NCBI GenBank assembly: GCA_900548345.1
Contig: URKA01000016.1
Coordinates: 1-61,893 of the forward strand
DNA: 61,893 nucleotides
From: an uncultured Paraprevotella sp.
GTDB lineage: Bacteria > Bacteroidota > Bacteroidia > Bacteroidales > Bacteroidaceae
Direction: 5' to 3'
The stretch's first letter is position 1. Each line of letters starts with the position of its first letter. Under the pieces are notes generated by a model. It ran no database searches. It was not told the origin of the DNA and worked only from the letters and a program-made list of their open reading frames with translations. Shown piece after piece: positions 55,160 to 61,893 of this stretch. A program made the translations under genes and the position numbers.

Positions 55160-55885
55160 ATGAATACTACAACTCGCATTCCAATCGTGCTGATGTCCGT
55201 AGAGGAAACAGCGCAGGCAGTAAGCATCAGCGTCAAGACAGTACGCAGTCTTATTCGTCAAGGCAGGCTAAGAGCCGTAAATTTCGGTACACGCATGACC
55301 AGGATCTATTTGCAAGACCTTCTTGAAATAGCCAAGGGACAAGGTTATCAGGTGGTTCTCCCTTCTTCCCTATCGTTAGAAGGAGCAACGTCCAAGAAAG
55401 CACAGAGGCTAAAAGATGCCGAGACTGGCTCAGTCAACAAGTTGGCAAAGTGTCGCAAGACTCCCAGGGCTGGTGAAAGAGCACCTGATGGAGTAACCCA
55501 CGACACCCATTACACAATGGCAGAGGTGTTGAGCACCTTTAATATCAAGTATGGAAGATTCTATGAAGTCCGCAATCGTTACCAACTCCAGTCAGTTCAC
55601 GCATGGGGAACGACCTGCTTCAAGAAAGAAGACGTGGAAAGGGTTATCGGGCTTTATAATGAAGAACAGGGTAAGAACATTTCCGATGACTGGTACACCT
55701 GCTTCGACATCATGAAACTCTACGGATTAGGCAAGACACAGGTACGCAGATTTGCGGAGACCCATGGAGTGAGAATCCGAAAGTTCAAAGGCGGAAGAGC
55801 CAACTACTATCTGAAAGCAGACTGGGAGGCTGCACGCAAGAAGGCAGAGAAAAGCAGTACTACGACCAAGGCAAAACGGAAGTGA
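55160..55885 (+). CDS. Triple helix-turn-helix protein of element 2
   Basis: This 241-residue protein seems to hold three excisionase/MerR-type HTH units. Unit one (~12-55) contains MSVEETAQAVSISVKTVRSL and ends YLQDL. Unit two (~115-160) contains TMAEVLSTFNIKYGRFYEV and ends FKKEDVERV. Unit three (~172-220) contains YTCFDIMKLYGLGKTQVRRF and ends YLKADWEAA. Each ends in a Y/F-x-x-x-D/E strand. A basic Ser/Thr-Lys tail follows. It probably bends attachment-site DNA or controls the integrase. Confidence 0.72.
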   Translation: MNTTTRIPIVLMSVEETAQAVSISVKTVRSLIRQGRLRAVNFGTRMTRIYLQDLLEIAKGQGYQVVLPSSLSLEGATSKKAQRLKDAETGSVNKLAKCRKTPRAGERAPDGVTHDTHYTMAEVLSTFNIKYGRFYEVRNRYQLQSVHAWGTTCFKKEDVERVIGLYNEEQGKNISDDWYTCFDIMKLYGLGKTQVRRFAETHGVRIRKFKGGRANYYLKADWEAARKKAEKSSTTTKAKRK

Positions 55886-56224
55886 GACACAAGTCAAGAG
55901 ATGGTTCAAACAAACTCATATACGACCCATGCCGTTGCAATTGCTATGCAGCACCCATCCATGTCGGTCGAAACAAACCCACAACGCAGAGTAACGGATA
56001 TAAGACAAAAAACGCATCCAATACCTGCTTTTAGTCTGATTTTGAGCGTAAAATCATACTCAAAAGCAAATTCAGGTTAAATTCTGGCTGTATTTGAAGC
56101 CATCTTTGCTTTTCTCTTTTCACGGCAATCTAACTTTGCATCGGATTTGAGAGTTAAAGCGTTGCGACCATGGCTATTCGCATCCACAGATACACATCGG
56201 TAAGAATAATAAAAGAATAACAAT
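55886..56224. other. Intergenic region upstream of the element 2 integrase
   Basis: The 339 bases hold the integrase promoter (56131-56138) and a 32-base block (56032-56063) made of TAGTCTGATTTT, GAGCG and TAAAATCATACTCAA. Both longer words recur, reversed, before the tra operon of element 1. No gene is convincing. Confidence 0.5.
56131..56138 (+). promoter_or_regulatory. -7 box of the element 2 integrase promoter
   Basis: TAACTTTG matches TAnnTTTG. A TTTG at 56105-56108 gives a 22-bp spacer, one above the usual range. Confidence 0.6.
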
Positions 56225-57364
56225 ATGACGAACATTTGTACAAAGGTCACCGTGCGGAAACGACCTATCAAGAACGGACAGACTTCCCTCTATCTGGATT
56301 TCTATCCTCCAATCCGCAACCCGAAGACAGGCAAGCTCTCACGCAGGGAGTACCTTGGTCTTTACATCTACACCAACCCTGTTGAACGCTTTCAGCAGGA
56401 GTACAACAAAAGTATGATTCAGAAAGCGGAAATCATCAAGTGCCGCAGGACTGAGTCCATCATCAATGAGGAGTATGGCTTCCTCGACCGCAACAAGGGC
56501 AAGGAGAGCTTCTTGGAATATTTCAAGAACCTCATGATTGAGCGTGGCAGCAGCCAGAACTGGGCAACCGCCTACATGCACTTCCACAATTACACGCATG
56601 GCGAGTGCCGCTTCTGCGACCTTACCGTTCCGTACTGCCAGGGATTCCTCGACTACCTGTTGTCGGATGCCTGTATGCACAACGGCAAGCGCATGATGGG
56701 AACAACAGCCAACAACAACCTTACCAAGTTGAAGTGCATCCTTGCCATCGCATACGAGGACGGACTGCTCAAAGAGAATATCGCCAAGAAACTTGTGCGT
56801 GCCAAGGCTCATGGCAACAAGCGGCAGTTCCTCACCAAGGAAGAGTTGTTGCAGTTGTCTCAGACTCCTTGCAAGAGTGATGTCCTTCGCCGTGCAGGTC
56901 TCTTCTCCTGCCTTACAGGTCTTCGCCTTTCTGACTGCATCAGACTCCAGTGGGAGAATATCGTCAAGTTGGCTGATGGCGGCTGGGGAATGGACATTAT
57001 CACAAAGAAGACTTCCACCGCTGCAATCCTGCCTATCAGCGAAGAGGCTTTGCAGCTCTGTGGCGAGCGAAGCACTGGACAGGTGTTCAAGAATCTCACG
57101 AACAGTACAGTGGCATTGTATCTCAAACCGTGGATAAAGGCTTCCGGCATCGAGAAACACATCACCTTCCACTGCTTCCGTCATACCTTTGCCACCTTGC
57201 AGTTGGCAGAGGGAACGGACATCTACACCGTGAGCAAGCTGCTTACCCATAGCAATCTTGCCACTACTCAGGTGTATGCCGATGTGGTGGACGAACTCAA
57301 ACGTGATGCGGCAGAACGTATCTCGCTCAAAATACCAACAAAGGAAGAGAGTGACCAGACATAA
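56225..57364 (+). CDS. Tyrosine recombinase/integrase of element 2
   Basis: This 379-residue integrase has an arm-binding N-domain (VTVRKRPIKNGQTSLYLDFY), a core-binding domain (~110-200) and the catalytic domain with Arg in LTGLRLSD, His-x-x-Arg in FHCFRHTF, a His-containing LLTHSN and the Tyr in TTQVYADV. The plus-strand call is certain; the long minus-strand frame in this region is a shadow. It belongs to the same broad family as the element 1 integrase but differs through most of its length. Confidence 0.95.
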   Translation: MTNICTKVTVRKRPIKNGQTSLYLDFYPPIRNPKTGKLSRREYLGLYIYTNPVERFQQEYNKSMIQKAEIIKCRRTESIINEEYGFLDRNKGKESFLEYFKNLMIERGSSQNWATAYMHFHNYTHGECRFCDLTVPYCQGFLDYLLSDACMHNGKRMMGTTANNNLTKLKCILAIAYEDGLLKENIAKKLVRAKAHGNKRQFLTKEELLQLSQTPCKSDVLRRAGLFSCLTGLRLSDCIRLQWENIVKLADGGWGMDIITKKTSTAAILPISEEALQLCGERSTGQVFKNLTNSTVALYLKPWIKASGIEKHITFHCFRHTFATLQLAEGTDIYTVSKLLTHSNLATTQVYADVVDELKRDAAERISLKIPTKEESDQT

Positions 57365-57389
57365 GTGAAAAACATAATCAGGATAACAA

Positions 57390-57839
57390 ATGGAAGAAAA
57401 CAAATCATTATCGTTCGACCAACTGCCCAGTGCAGTTGGCGAACTTCTGACAAAGGTCAATACGATGATGACTCGTCTTGATGACATTGGTCAGAGAATA
57501 GGCAATGCTCCGAGCGAGAATGACCATGTTCTTATGGACATCAGAGAGGCAAGTGCCTTCGTCCGAAAGAAAGTCTCATCGCTTTATGCTTACACATCTG
57601 AAAGGCGCATTCCTTTCTACAAGAGAGGGAACACGCTCTACTTCTTCAAAGACCAGCTGATAAAATGGATTGAGGCAGGTGGCTCATGGGACAAGCCTTA
57701 CGAATCGACCCAGGAGGAACAGGCAGACTTCGAGGCTCATCTGGCAATGTTGCAGAAAAGCAAGAAGAACAAGCCTGCCTCCATGAAGAGGGTCAAGGGC
57801 GAGAAAAATCCTGATGGGGAAGAATGGCATGACGGATAA
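57390..57839 (+). CDS. Excisionase-like HTH protein of element 2
   Basis: This 149-residue protein has an N-terminal coiled-coil stretch (LLTKVNTMMTRLDDIGQRIG) and a HTH_17-type domain (VLMDIREASAFVRKKVSSLY, then YKRGNTLYFFKDQLIKWI). A basic tail follows. It lies 25 bp after the integrase stop. Confidence 0.82.
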   Translation: MEENKSLSFDQLPSAVGELLTKVNTMMTRLDDIGQRIGNAPSENDHVLMDIREASAFVRKKVSSLYAYTSERRIPFYKRGNTLYFFKDQLIKWIEAGGSWDKPYESTQEEQADFEAHLAMLQKSKKNKPASMKRVKGEKNPDGEEWHDG

Positions 57840-57936
57840 GAGAATCATGTAATCTACTTTTTACGAAAGGGGAAAGAGAAACTATTCATTCTTTCTTTGC
57901 TGAGTAATCCGTTTCACTAATAATCAGTTTTTCAAG

Positions 57937-58779
57937 ATGAGTAACCAAAGCATAAAATACGGAATCCTGCTGACCAAGGAACAGCTCGATTTCTTGAAGG
58001 ATGACAGGCAGGGCTTCCACCGCATGACCGCCTTCGGCACTTTTGTATCAATGGCATCCACCAAGCCAAGTGTTTATCTGAAGACAGGCTTCTCCGCTTC
58101 TCTCTCCATCGGGCAGTTTGCCATCTCTACCGTTGAGCTGTCTGCCCTTTGGAAGTGTGACCGCAAGACAGCGGCAAAGGTGGTGGAACTGTTCAATCAG
58201 GTGGGCATCCTCTCAACCGAGAGGAACAACCGCACCTCCATACATACGATACTATGCATCGCCTTCTGGTACGTTGACGGCATCAAGGAAGCCATCAAGA
58301 ACCCCTTCTACAACCGTCAATCCGTGACTTCCGCCACCCAAGAGGAATCGGTGTCCAATGTCCCATCCGATACCGCTTGCTCTTCGGAAGGCAATCTTTC
58401 CAATGGCATAGGTCAGCAGAAAGACAGCAGCGTCAATCCTGCCACTACTGACATTCTGCAGCCCCATGTTCCTGCCTCTTATAATACCTCTTCCCCTTTC
58501 GTTAATTCTCATGTTATCGGGGATGGACTTTCAGATCCTTCTCCGATACCACAAGACTTCAAACAAAGGGAAAAGGAAGGTGATGACCATTTTGAGTATG
58601 AGGTTGGACAGCCGTCAGAAGATGACTGCAATCAAGGAGAAGGGGCATCACCCATTGAGTTGCTGCCGTCTCCTGTCTATGATGACGAGGGCAACCTCTT
58701 GCAGCCACCGCCCCATGAAGGACGATGCGAGGATCACACGGAGAGACATGGCGCGCATATCACCCCAAGTCACTCATGA
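57937..58779 (+). CDS. Hypothetical element 2 protein with N-terminal winged-helix-like region
   Basis: This 280-residue protein has an N-terminal ~130 residues that look like a winged helix (YGILLTKEQLDFLKDD, then ALWKCDRKTAAKVVELFNQVGI), as in replication or mobilisation accessory proteins of Bacteroidales. The C-terminal half is low-complexity and rich in Ser, Pro and Gln (~140-280), probably disordered. No function is assigned. Confidence 0.6.
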   Translation: MSNQSIKYGILLTKEQLDFLKDDRQGFHRMTAFGTFVSMASTKPSVYLKTGFSASLSIGQFAISTVELSALWKCDRKTAAKVVELFNQVGILSTERNNRTSIHTILCIAFWYVDGIKEAIKNPFYNRQSVTSATQEESVSNVPSDTACSSEGNLSNGIGQQKDSSVNPATTDILQPHVPASYNTSSPFVNSHVIGDGLSDPSPIPQDFKQREKEGDDHFEYEVGQPSEDDCNQGEGASPIELLPSPVYDDEGNLLQPPPHEGRCEDHTERHGAHITPSHS

Positions 58780-58885
58780 TGTCATCTCTACTTTTCCCTT
58801 ATTTCGACTATTGACGTTCCCGACAGGCAAGCTATCCAGAAGCCGCTACCTCTATTAGCCGTAGTTTTTTTTCGGAGGTCTAAAC

Positions 58886-58942
58886 AAGAAGTACCAGTGT
58901 CAGACGGTTTCGCTTCGCCCACCGCTTCCTACTGGCATTCTT
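58886..58942. other. Candidate oriT upstream of the mobilisation genes
   Basis: AAGAAGTACCAGT (58886-58898) forms an imperfect inverted repeat with ACTGGCATTCTT (58931-58942). Between them lies a GC-rich stretch with two CGCTTC-type repeats. The position, 68 bp upstream of the MobC-like gene in a 230-base gap, suits an origin of transfer. No nic site can be proven. Confidence 0.5.
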
Positions 58943-59009
58943 GAATGTTCGCAGGCTCACATTGGCTGTCCTGTTATATCAAGTATAAACTTTATAAACC
59001 CCATCTACA

Positions 59010-59405
59010 ATGACAAAAGACAAGAATAACAACACGGAGAAAACCTCAAGGAAGAGACCTCCGAAGACCAGACACATTGACGTTCGTTTCACAGAAGAAC
59101 ACTACGACTTGGTAGTACATAATGCCCGACTGTCAGGCAGGAGCAAGAGCACATATCTTCATGACTTAGGCATCGGACACAAGCCATCCCTACCCATGAC
59201 CGCAGAGCAGGAGGAAGCCTTGAAGGGCTTAATCGGGGCAAGGTCTGAACTGGTTTATGTGCGCAATGCGCTTCATGCCCTGCCACAGACCGAGAGACTA
59301 AAACTCTTCAAGAGAGCCGACTTCATGGAACGTTGGCTTCAAGGCATCAACACCCTGATAGAGGAATTGAGCCGCATTAGAGACAAATTCTTGGATATGT
59401 TATGA
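59010..59405 (+). CDS. MobC-like relaxosome protein
   Basis: This 131-residue protein has a basic N-terminus, a ribbon-helix-helix-like start (HIDVRFTEEHYDLVVHNARLSGRSKSTYLHDL) and a helical C-terminus. This matches MobC-family accessory proteins that help the relaxase open oriT. Its stop overlaps the relaxase start by 4 nt. Confidence 0.83.
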   Translation: MTKDKNNNTEKTSRKRPPKTRHIDVRFTEEHYDLVVHNARLSGRSKSTYLHDLGIGHKPSLPMTAEQEEALKGLIGARSELVYVRNALHALPQTERLKLFKRADFMERWLQGINTLIEELSRIRDKFLDML

Positions 59406-60667
59406 TAGCAAAAGCGTCAGCAATTCAGCATGGTCAGGCAATGACCAATTACGCAACCAAAAACAATCGCGCGGACATCGTCAAGACCAACCATCTCAGC
59501 GAGGGTCTGCCGCCGATGGGCATGTGGGACGAGATGGTGCTGCATCAGTCCATGTTCAAGCAGAGGTATGCCAAGAAGCCCATCGAACTGACGTCCATCC
59601 GCTTTGAGCTTTCCCCATCTGAGGAGGAGGCACGTAACTGGACTATGGAGGACTGGAGAAGATTCCTTGACGAGTTCATTCGTGAGATGGATGGTATCTC
59701 CAAGGTGAACCACATCGGCAAGAAGAAAGGCAAGGCTGCAACTTCGGTCAAGCCGACCAACATAGCCAACTCACAATATTTTGCCGCCCTTCACCGTGAC
59801 TCCAAGAGTGGCATTCCCCACCTGCATCTGGTGGTGAACCGCATCGACATGGACGGTAATCTCAATGATGTGAAGTTCATCGGTGAGCGTGCCGTGATGG
59901 CTGCGAAAGCCATCAATCAGCGTCATGGTTGGAAGGATGCCATGGATATTCGTCAGGAACGCATTGCAGAGGTGACCAAAGCCTGTATGGATGTGCTGCG
60001 TTCAATGCCGTTCTTTGATTGGGATGAATATGCCGACCGATTGAGGGCAAAGGGATATGACATCGAGCTTATCCGTGACAAGAATGGTCAAGGCAGGGTG
60101 CATGGCTACCGCTTCAAGTTCGGAAAAACTACCATCAAGGCTTCCGAACTGGGTGTAGGAAGGAATCTCACCGCATCGAAAATCGGGAATACCTTCCGCA
60201 AGCTGCACCCTCAGCCAACACCTGTTGCAGTTGGTCAAAGACCTTCTCCTTCTGTTTCAAACGCTACCACATTGGACAGCAGAAATACGGCATCGCAAGG
60301 TGGTCTGTCTCGTACAAGCAATGTTGCCAAACCTGACCTTCCTGCCGGATTGAGAAAGATTATTGAAGTCGATGGTGAGCGTTTCAGCATAGTCATGCCG
60401 AGAACTGCTTACGACACGATGAACAGTTGTATCGAAGTTCCCGAGAATGGATCCGCAAGCCACACTGACATTCTGAATGTAGCCATGCTGCTCTTCATGA
60501 ACTACCTTGATGCTGCCACATCGATGTCTGAGTCATGTGGTGGCGGTGGCAGTCCTGGCAGTGGCTGGGGACGTGATAAGGACGATGATGACCGTGAATG
60601 GGCAAGACGTTGCGCAATGCAAGCAAACACACTCTGCAAGCCGATAAAGAGAGGCATGAAACGATAA
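59402..60667 (+). CDS. Relaxase (mobilisation nuclease)
   Basis: This 421-residue relaxase has a nuclease domain in the first ~220 residues. The three-His-type motif is IPHLHLVVNRIDMDG (~140), an early Tyr/Asn region (HGQAMTNYATKNN) and FAALHRDSKSG support the MOBP-like class. It cuts oriT and leads the strand into a recipient. The C-terminal part (~290-421) is a non-nuclease tail with a Gly/Asp-rich segment. Element 2 needs an outside mating channel. Confidence 0.88.
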   Translation: MIAKASAIQHGQAMTNYATKNNRADIVKTNHLSEGLPPMGMWDEMVLHQSMFKQRYAKKPIELTSIRFELSPSEEEARNWTMEDWRRFLDEFIREMDGISKVNHIGKKKGKAATSVKPTNIANSQYFAALHRDSKSGIPHLHLVVNRIDMDGNLNDVKFIGERAVMAAKAINQRHGWKDAMDIRQERIAEVTKACMDVLRSMPFFDWDEYADRLRAKGYDIELIRDKNGQGRVHGYRFKFGKTTIKASELGVGRNLTASKIGNTFRKLHPQPTPVAVGQRPSPSVSNATTLDSRNTASQGGLSRTSNVAKPDLPAGLRKIIEVDGERFSIVMPRTAYDTMNSCIEVPENGSASHTDILNVAMLLFMNYLDAATSMSESCGGGGSPGSGWGRDKDDDDREWARRCAMQANTLCKPIKRGMKR

Positions 60668-60686
60668 CTTTTCAAACAAGAACGGT

Positions 60687-61235
60687 ATGGGAAGAAACAA
60701 GAAAGATGCCACACAGGATGTGCTTAACCTGTACAATCAGATGCAGGAGGACGAGAACATCGAGAGTGGCAAGGAAGAAATCAAAGTGACCCTGAAAGAG
60801 ATTGAATCAGCCAAGAAAGCACTCTATGAGGCAAAGGAGGAACTGGGCAATGCCTATCGGAGGTTGGAATCAACGAAAGTGGCACTTATGGCTGCCCACA
60901 GGAGCACGGACAACATCGTGGATAGTATATGCCATGCCATAGTCAAGGCAGAGCAGAGCAACCTCAAAGTCGGCATCAACGATGAAGGAGTTGCCCAGTT
61001 GGATAAGCGGAACAACACCGCCATTTCTGCTTTCAAGCAAGCCCTTGACGAGCATGAGAAGCGGATAAACGACCTGTTCACTCACCAGCAGAAAGAGCTT
61101 AAACGAATCCGCAATATCGAGGAGGGTGCATACTTCAACGGTAGCACCTATGCCTGGATGTTCGGCTTGGCTTTCCTAAGTTGGTCTATCATCTTTGTTG
61201 AAATCACCATTTGGATATGCATCACACTTTTTTAG
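60687..61235 (+). CDS. Coiled-coil mobilisation accessory protein with a C-terminal membrane helix
   Basis: This 182-residue protein is mostly a coiled coil (~30-150, with KVTLKEIESAKKALYEAKEEL) and ends in a single helix (FGLAFLSWSIIFVEITIWIC). It follows the relaxase by 19 bp. A membrane-linked role in the mobilisation complex is plausible; no named family is recognised. Confidence 0.65.
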   Translation: MGRNKKDATQDVLNLYNQMQEDENIESGKEEIKVTLKEIESAKKALYEAKEELGNAYRRLESTKVALMAAHRSTDNIVDSICHAIVKAEQSNLKVGINDEGVAQLDKRNNTAISAFKQALDEHEKRINDLFTHQQKELKRIRNIEEGAYFNGSTYAWMFGLAFLSWSIIFVEITIWICITLF

Positions 61236-61256
61236 AAAACTCAAAACATCAGAATC

Positions 61257-61412
61257 ATGACAGACAACGAATACAGCAAGGCAAGAAAAGCCGCTGTTGA
61301 TGCCCTTATCTACTGGGCAAAGACAGGCATGAGAGAGTTCACCATGCGTGACGCAGTAAACGACTATCTGGAGGCGAGCGGTGCTAACCGCCCCTCCATC
61401 GGTGGCGAATAG
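61257..61412 (+). CDS. 51-residue protein after the coiled-coil gene
   Basis: The frame reads MTDNEYSKARKAAVDALIYW, then a helical stretch and a SGANRPSIGGE tail. The ATG is 21 bp after the previous stop. A terminator-like hairpin follows 23 bp later, so it is likely to be the last gene of the transcript. The function is unknown. Confidence 0.5.
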   Translation: MTDNEYSKARKAAVDALIYWAKTGMREFTMRDAVNDYLEASGANRPSIGGE

Positions 61413-61434
61413 ACCATCCTTGCACACAGAAAAA

Positions 61435-61465
61435 ATGCAGCCAACCGACTGGCGATTGACTGCAT
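61435..61465 (+). terminator. Hairpin after the mobilisation operon
   Basis: ATGCAGCCAA (61435-61444) pairs with TTGACTGCAT (61456-61465) with one mismatch around an 11-base loop. Confidence 0.55.
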
Positions 61466-61492
61466 ATACAATTCATTTTGCAATAAGATTAC

Positions 61493-61855
61493 TTACTTTC
61501 CCTCTTTTCCATCGGTTTTATTAGATGAGTTTGTTTTTGTAGTTGCTGTTTTTGATGAGGTTGCTCGTGGAAGAAGAGTTGGATTAGAGCCTATTGACCA
61601 ACGATTATTCTTCGGTTGCGACGGAGGAACATTTGTGTTTGTGCGACTGGTTTCTTTTCGCTTTTGTTCCGCTTTTCTTTTTTCCTCTGCTCTTCTCCTC
61701 GCATTTTCCCGTTCTAAAGCAATGCGATTACGTTCATTAATCTCATGAAGACGTTGATTGTTTATCCTTTGTTGCTCTTGTTGGAATCGTCTCTCATTTT
61801 CTTTTCTAATTTGTTCATTACGTTCTTCTTCAAGATATCCTAAATTCCGCAGCAT
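61493..61855 (-). CDS. Small highly charged coiled-coil protein
   Basis: This 120-residue protein is a Glu/Arg/Gln-rich helix (residues 1-70, ENERRFQQEQQRINNQRLHE) with a Ser/Thr/Lys-rich tail. It faces the mobilisation operon. No signal peptide is seen. The family is not recognised; it may be a real small gene or a low-complexity frame. Confidence 0.5.
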   Translation of the reverse strand: MLRNLGYLEEERNEQIRKENERRFQQEQQRINNQRLHEINERNRIALERENARRRAEEKRKAEQKRKETSRTNTNVPPSQPKNNRWSIGSNPTLLPRATSSKTATTKTNSSNKTDGKEGK

Positions 61856-61893
61856 TTTAGTTTAACTTATTTTATAAGTACCTGAGCAACAAA

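Larger units (their letters stand above)
54872..61893 (+). mobile_element. Element 2: mobilisable integrative element inserted in traG
   Basis: From the traG break onward the genes are an HTH protein, an integrase, a second HTH protein, an unknown, MobC-like, relaxase and small accessory proteins: a mobilisable element without its own mating channel. The left end is near 54872. The right end is not seen. Insertion in the helper ATPase gene suggests that this copy of element 1 cannot self-transfer, unless the right end is clean and the gene is re-formed by excision. Confidence 0.75.

Noticed and set aside
56339..57487. Long minus-strand open frame over the element 2 integrase
   Set aside because: The plus-strand integrase has all catalytic residues; the minus frame is a shadow.
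57937..58779. Replication initiator call for the winged-helix protein
   Set aside because: Only the N-terminal region suggests a winged helix and the rest is low-complexity; no initiator motif could be named.

Overview
The window looks like a chromosomal segment of a Bacteroides/Phocaeicola-type gut Bacteroidales. It has a SusC/SusD pair, lipobox surface lipoproteins, a Y_Y_Y/LuxR-type membrane regulator, several promoters with the Bacteroidales -7 box TAnnTTTG, and conjugation genes of the DUF4134/DUF4133/TraG type. No rRNA, tRNA or CRISPR array was recognised. All calls come from reading the sequence; no database search was run.

Layout. (1) 79-9264, minus strand: a compact polysaccharide utilisation locus of SusC, SusD, a GH144/glucoamylase-fold enzyme, a GH35 enzyme and a BACON-bearing surface lipoprotein with a duplicated C-terminal module. 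A divergent membrane-spanning regulator (9679-12453) faces it. (2) 12569-17566, minus: a BNR-4/LamG secreted protein, a DUF5117-type zinc metalloprotease and a small secreted protein. (3) 17938-22863, plus: serS, a fused NfnAB-like oxidoreductase, a DUF486 membrane protein and a TtcA-like PP-loop enzyme. (4) 22938-31829: a TolC/HlyD/ABC ATPase/FtsX-type permease export operon, divergent from an NtrC-type response regulator and histidine kinase. The intergenic DNA holds a sigma-54-like promoter and two phased dyads at enhancer distance. (5) 31914-43044: a PD40 secreted protein, a nucleoside phosphorylase, a GH115 alpha-glucuronidase, a split ThrE-type exporter, a LysR regulator, an outer-membrane barrel protein frameshifted at a G8 tract, and mnmE.

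(6) From just after mnmE to the end, the DNA is mobile. Element 1 has an integrase, a protein with a tandem ~120-residue repeat, excisionase-like HTH proteins, a RecA-like ATPase, a CHC2/Toprim primase, an AlbA_2/HATPase cargo gene in opposite orientation, and the start of a conjugation operon. Its traG stops right after the Walker A motif, where element 2 begins. Element 2 is a mobilisable unit with its own integrase, a triple-HTH protein, a MobC-like protein, a relaxase and a candidate oriT. The right ends of both elements lie outside the window.

A recurring non-coding signal is short near-palindromes spaced exactly 21 or 22 bp, about two helical turns. They occur at 80-151 (four boxes, 21 bp), 16993-17092 (five boxes, 22 bp), 29041-29075 (two dyads, 21 bp) and 34131-34170 (two boxes, 22 bp). 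The 17-kb and 34-kb sets share the same CACCTGTG core.
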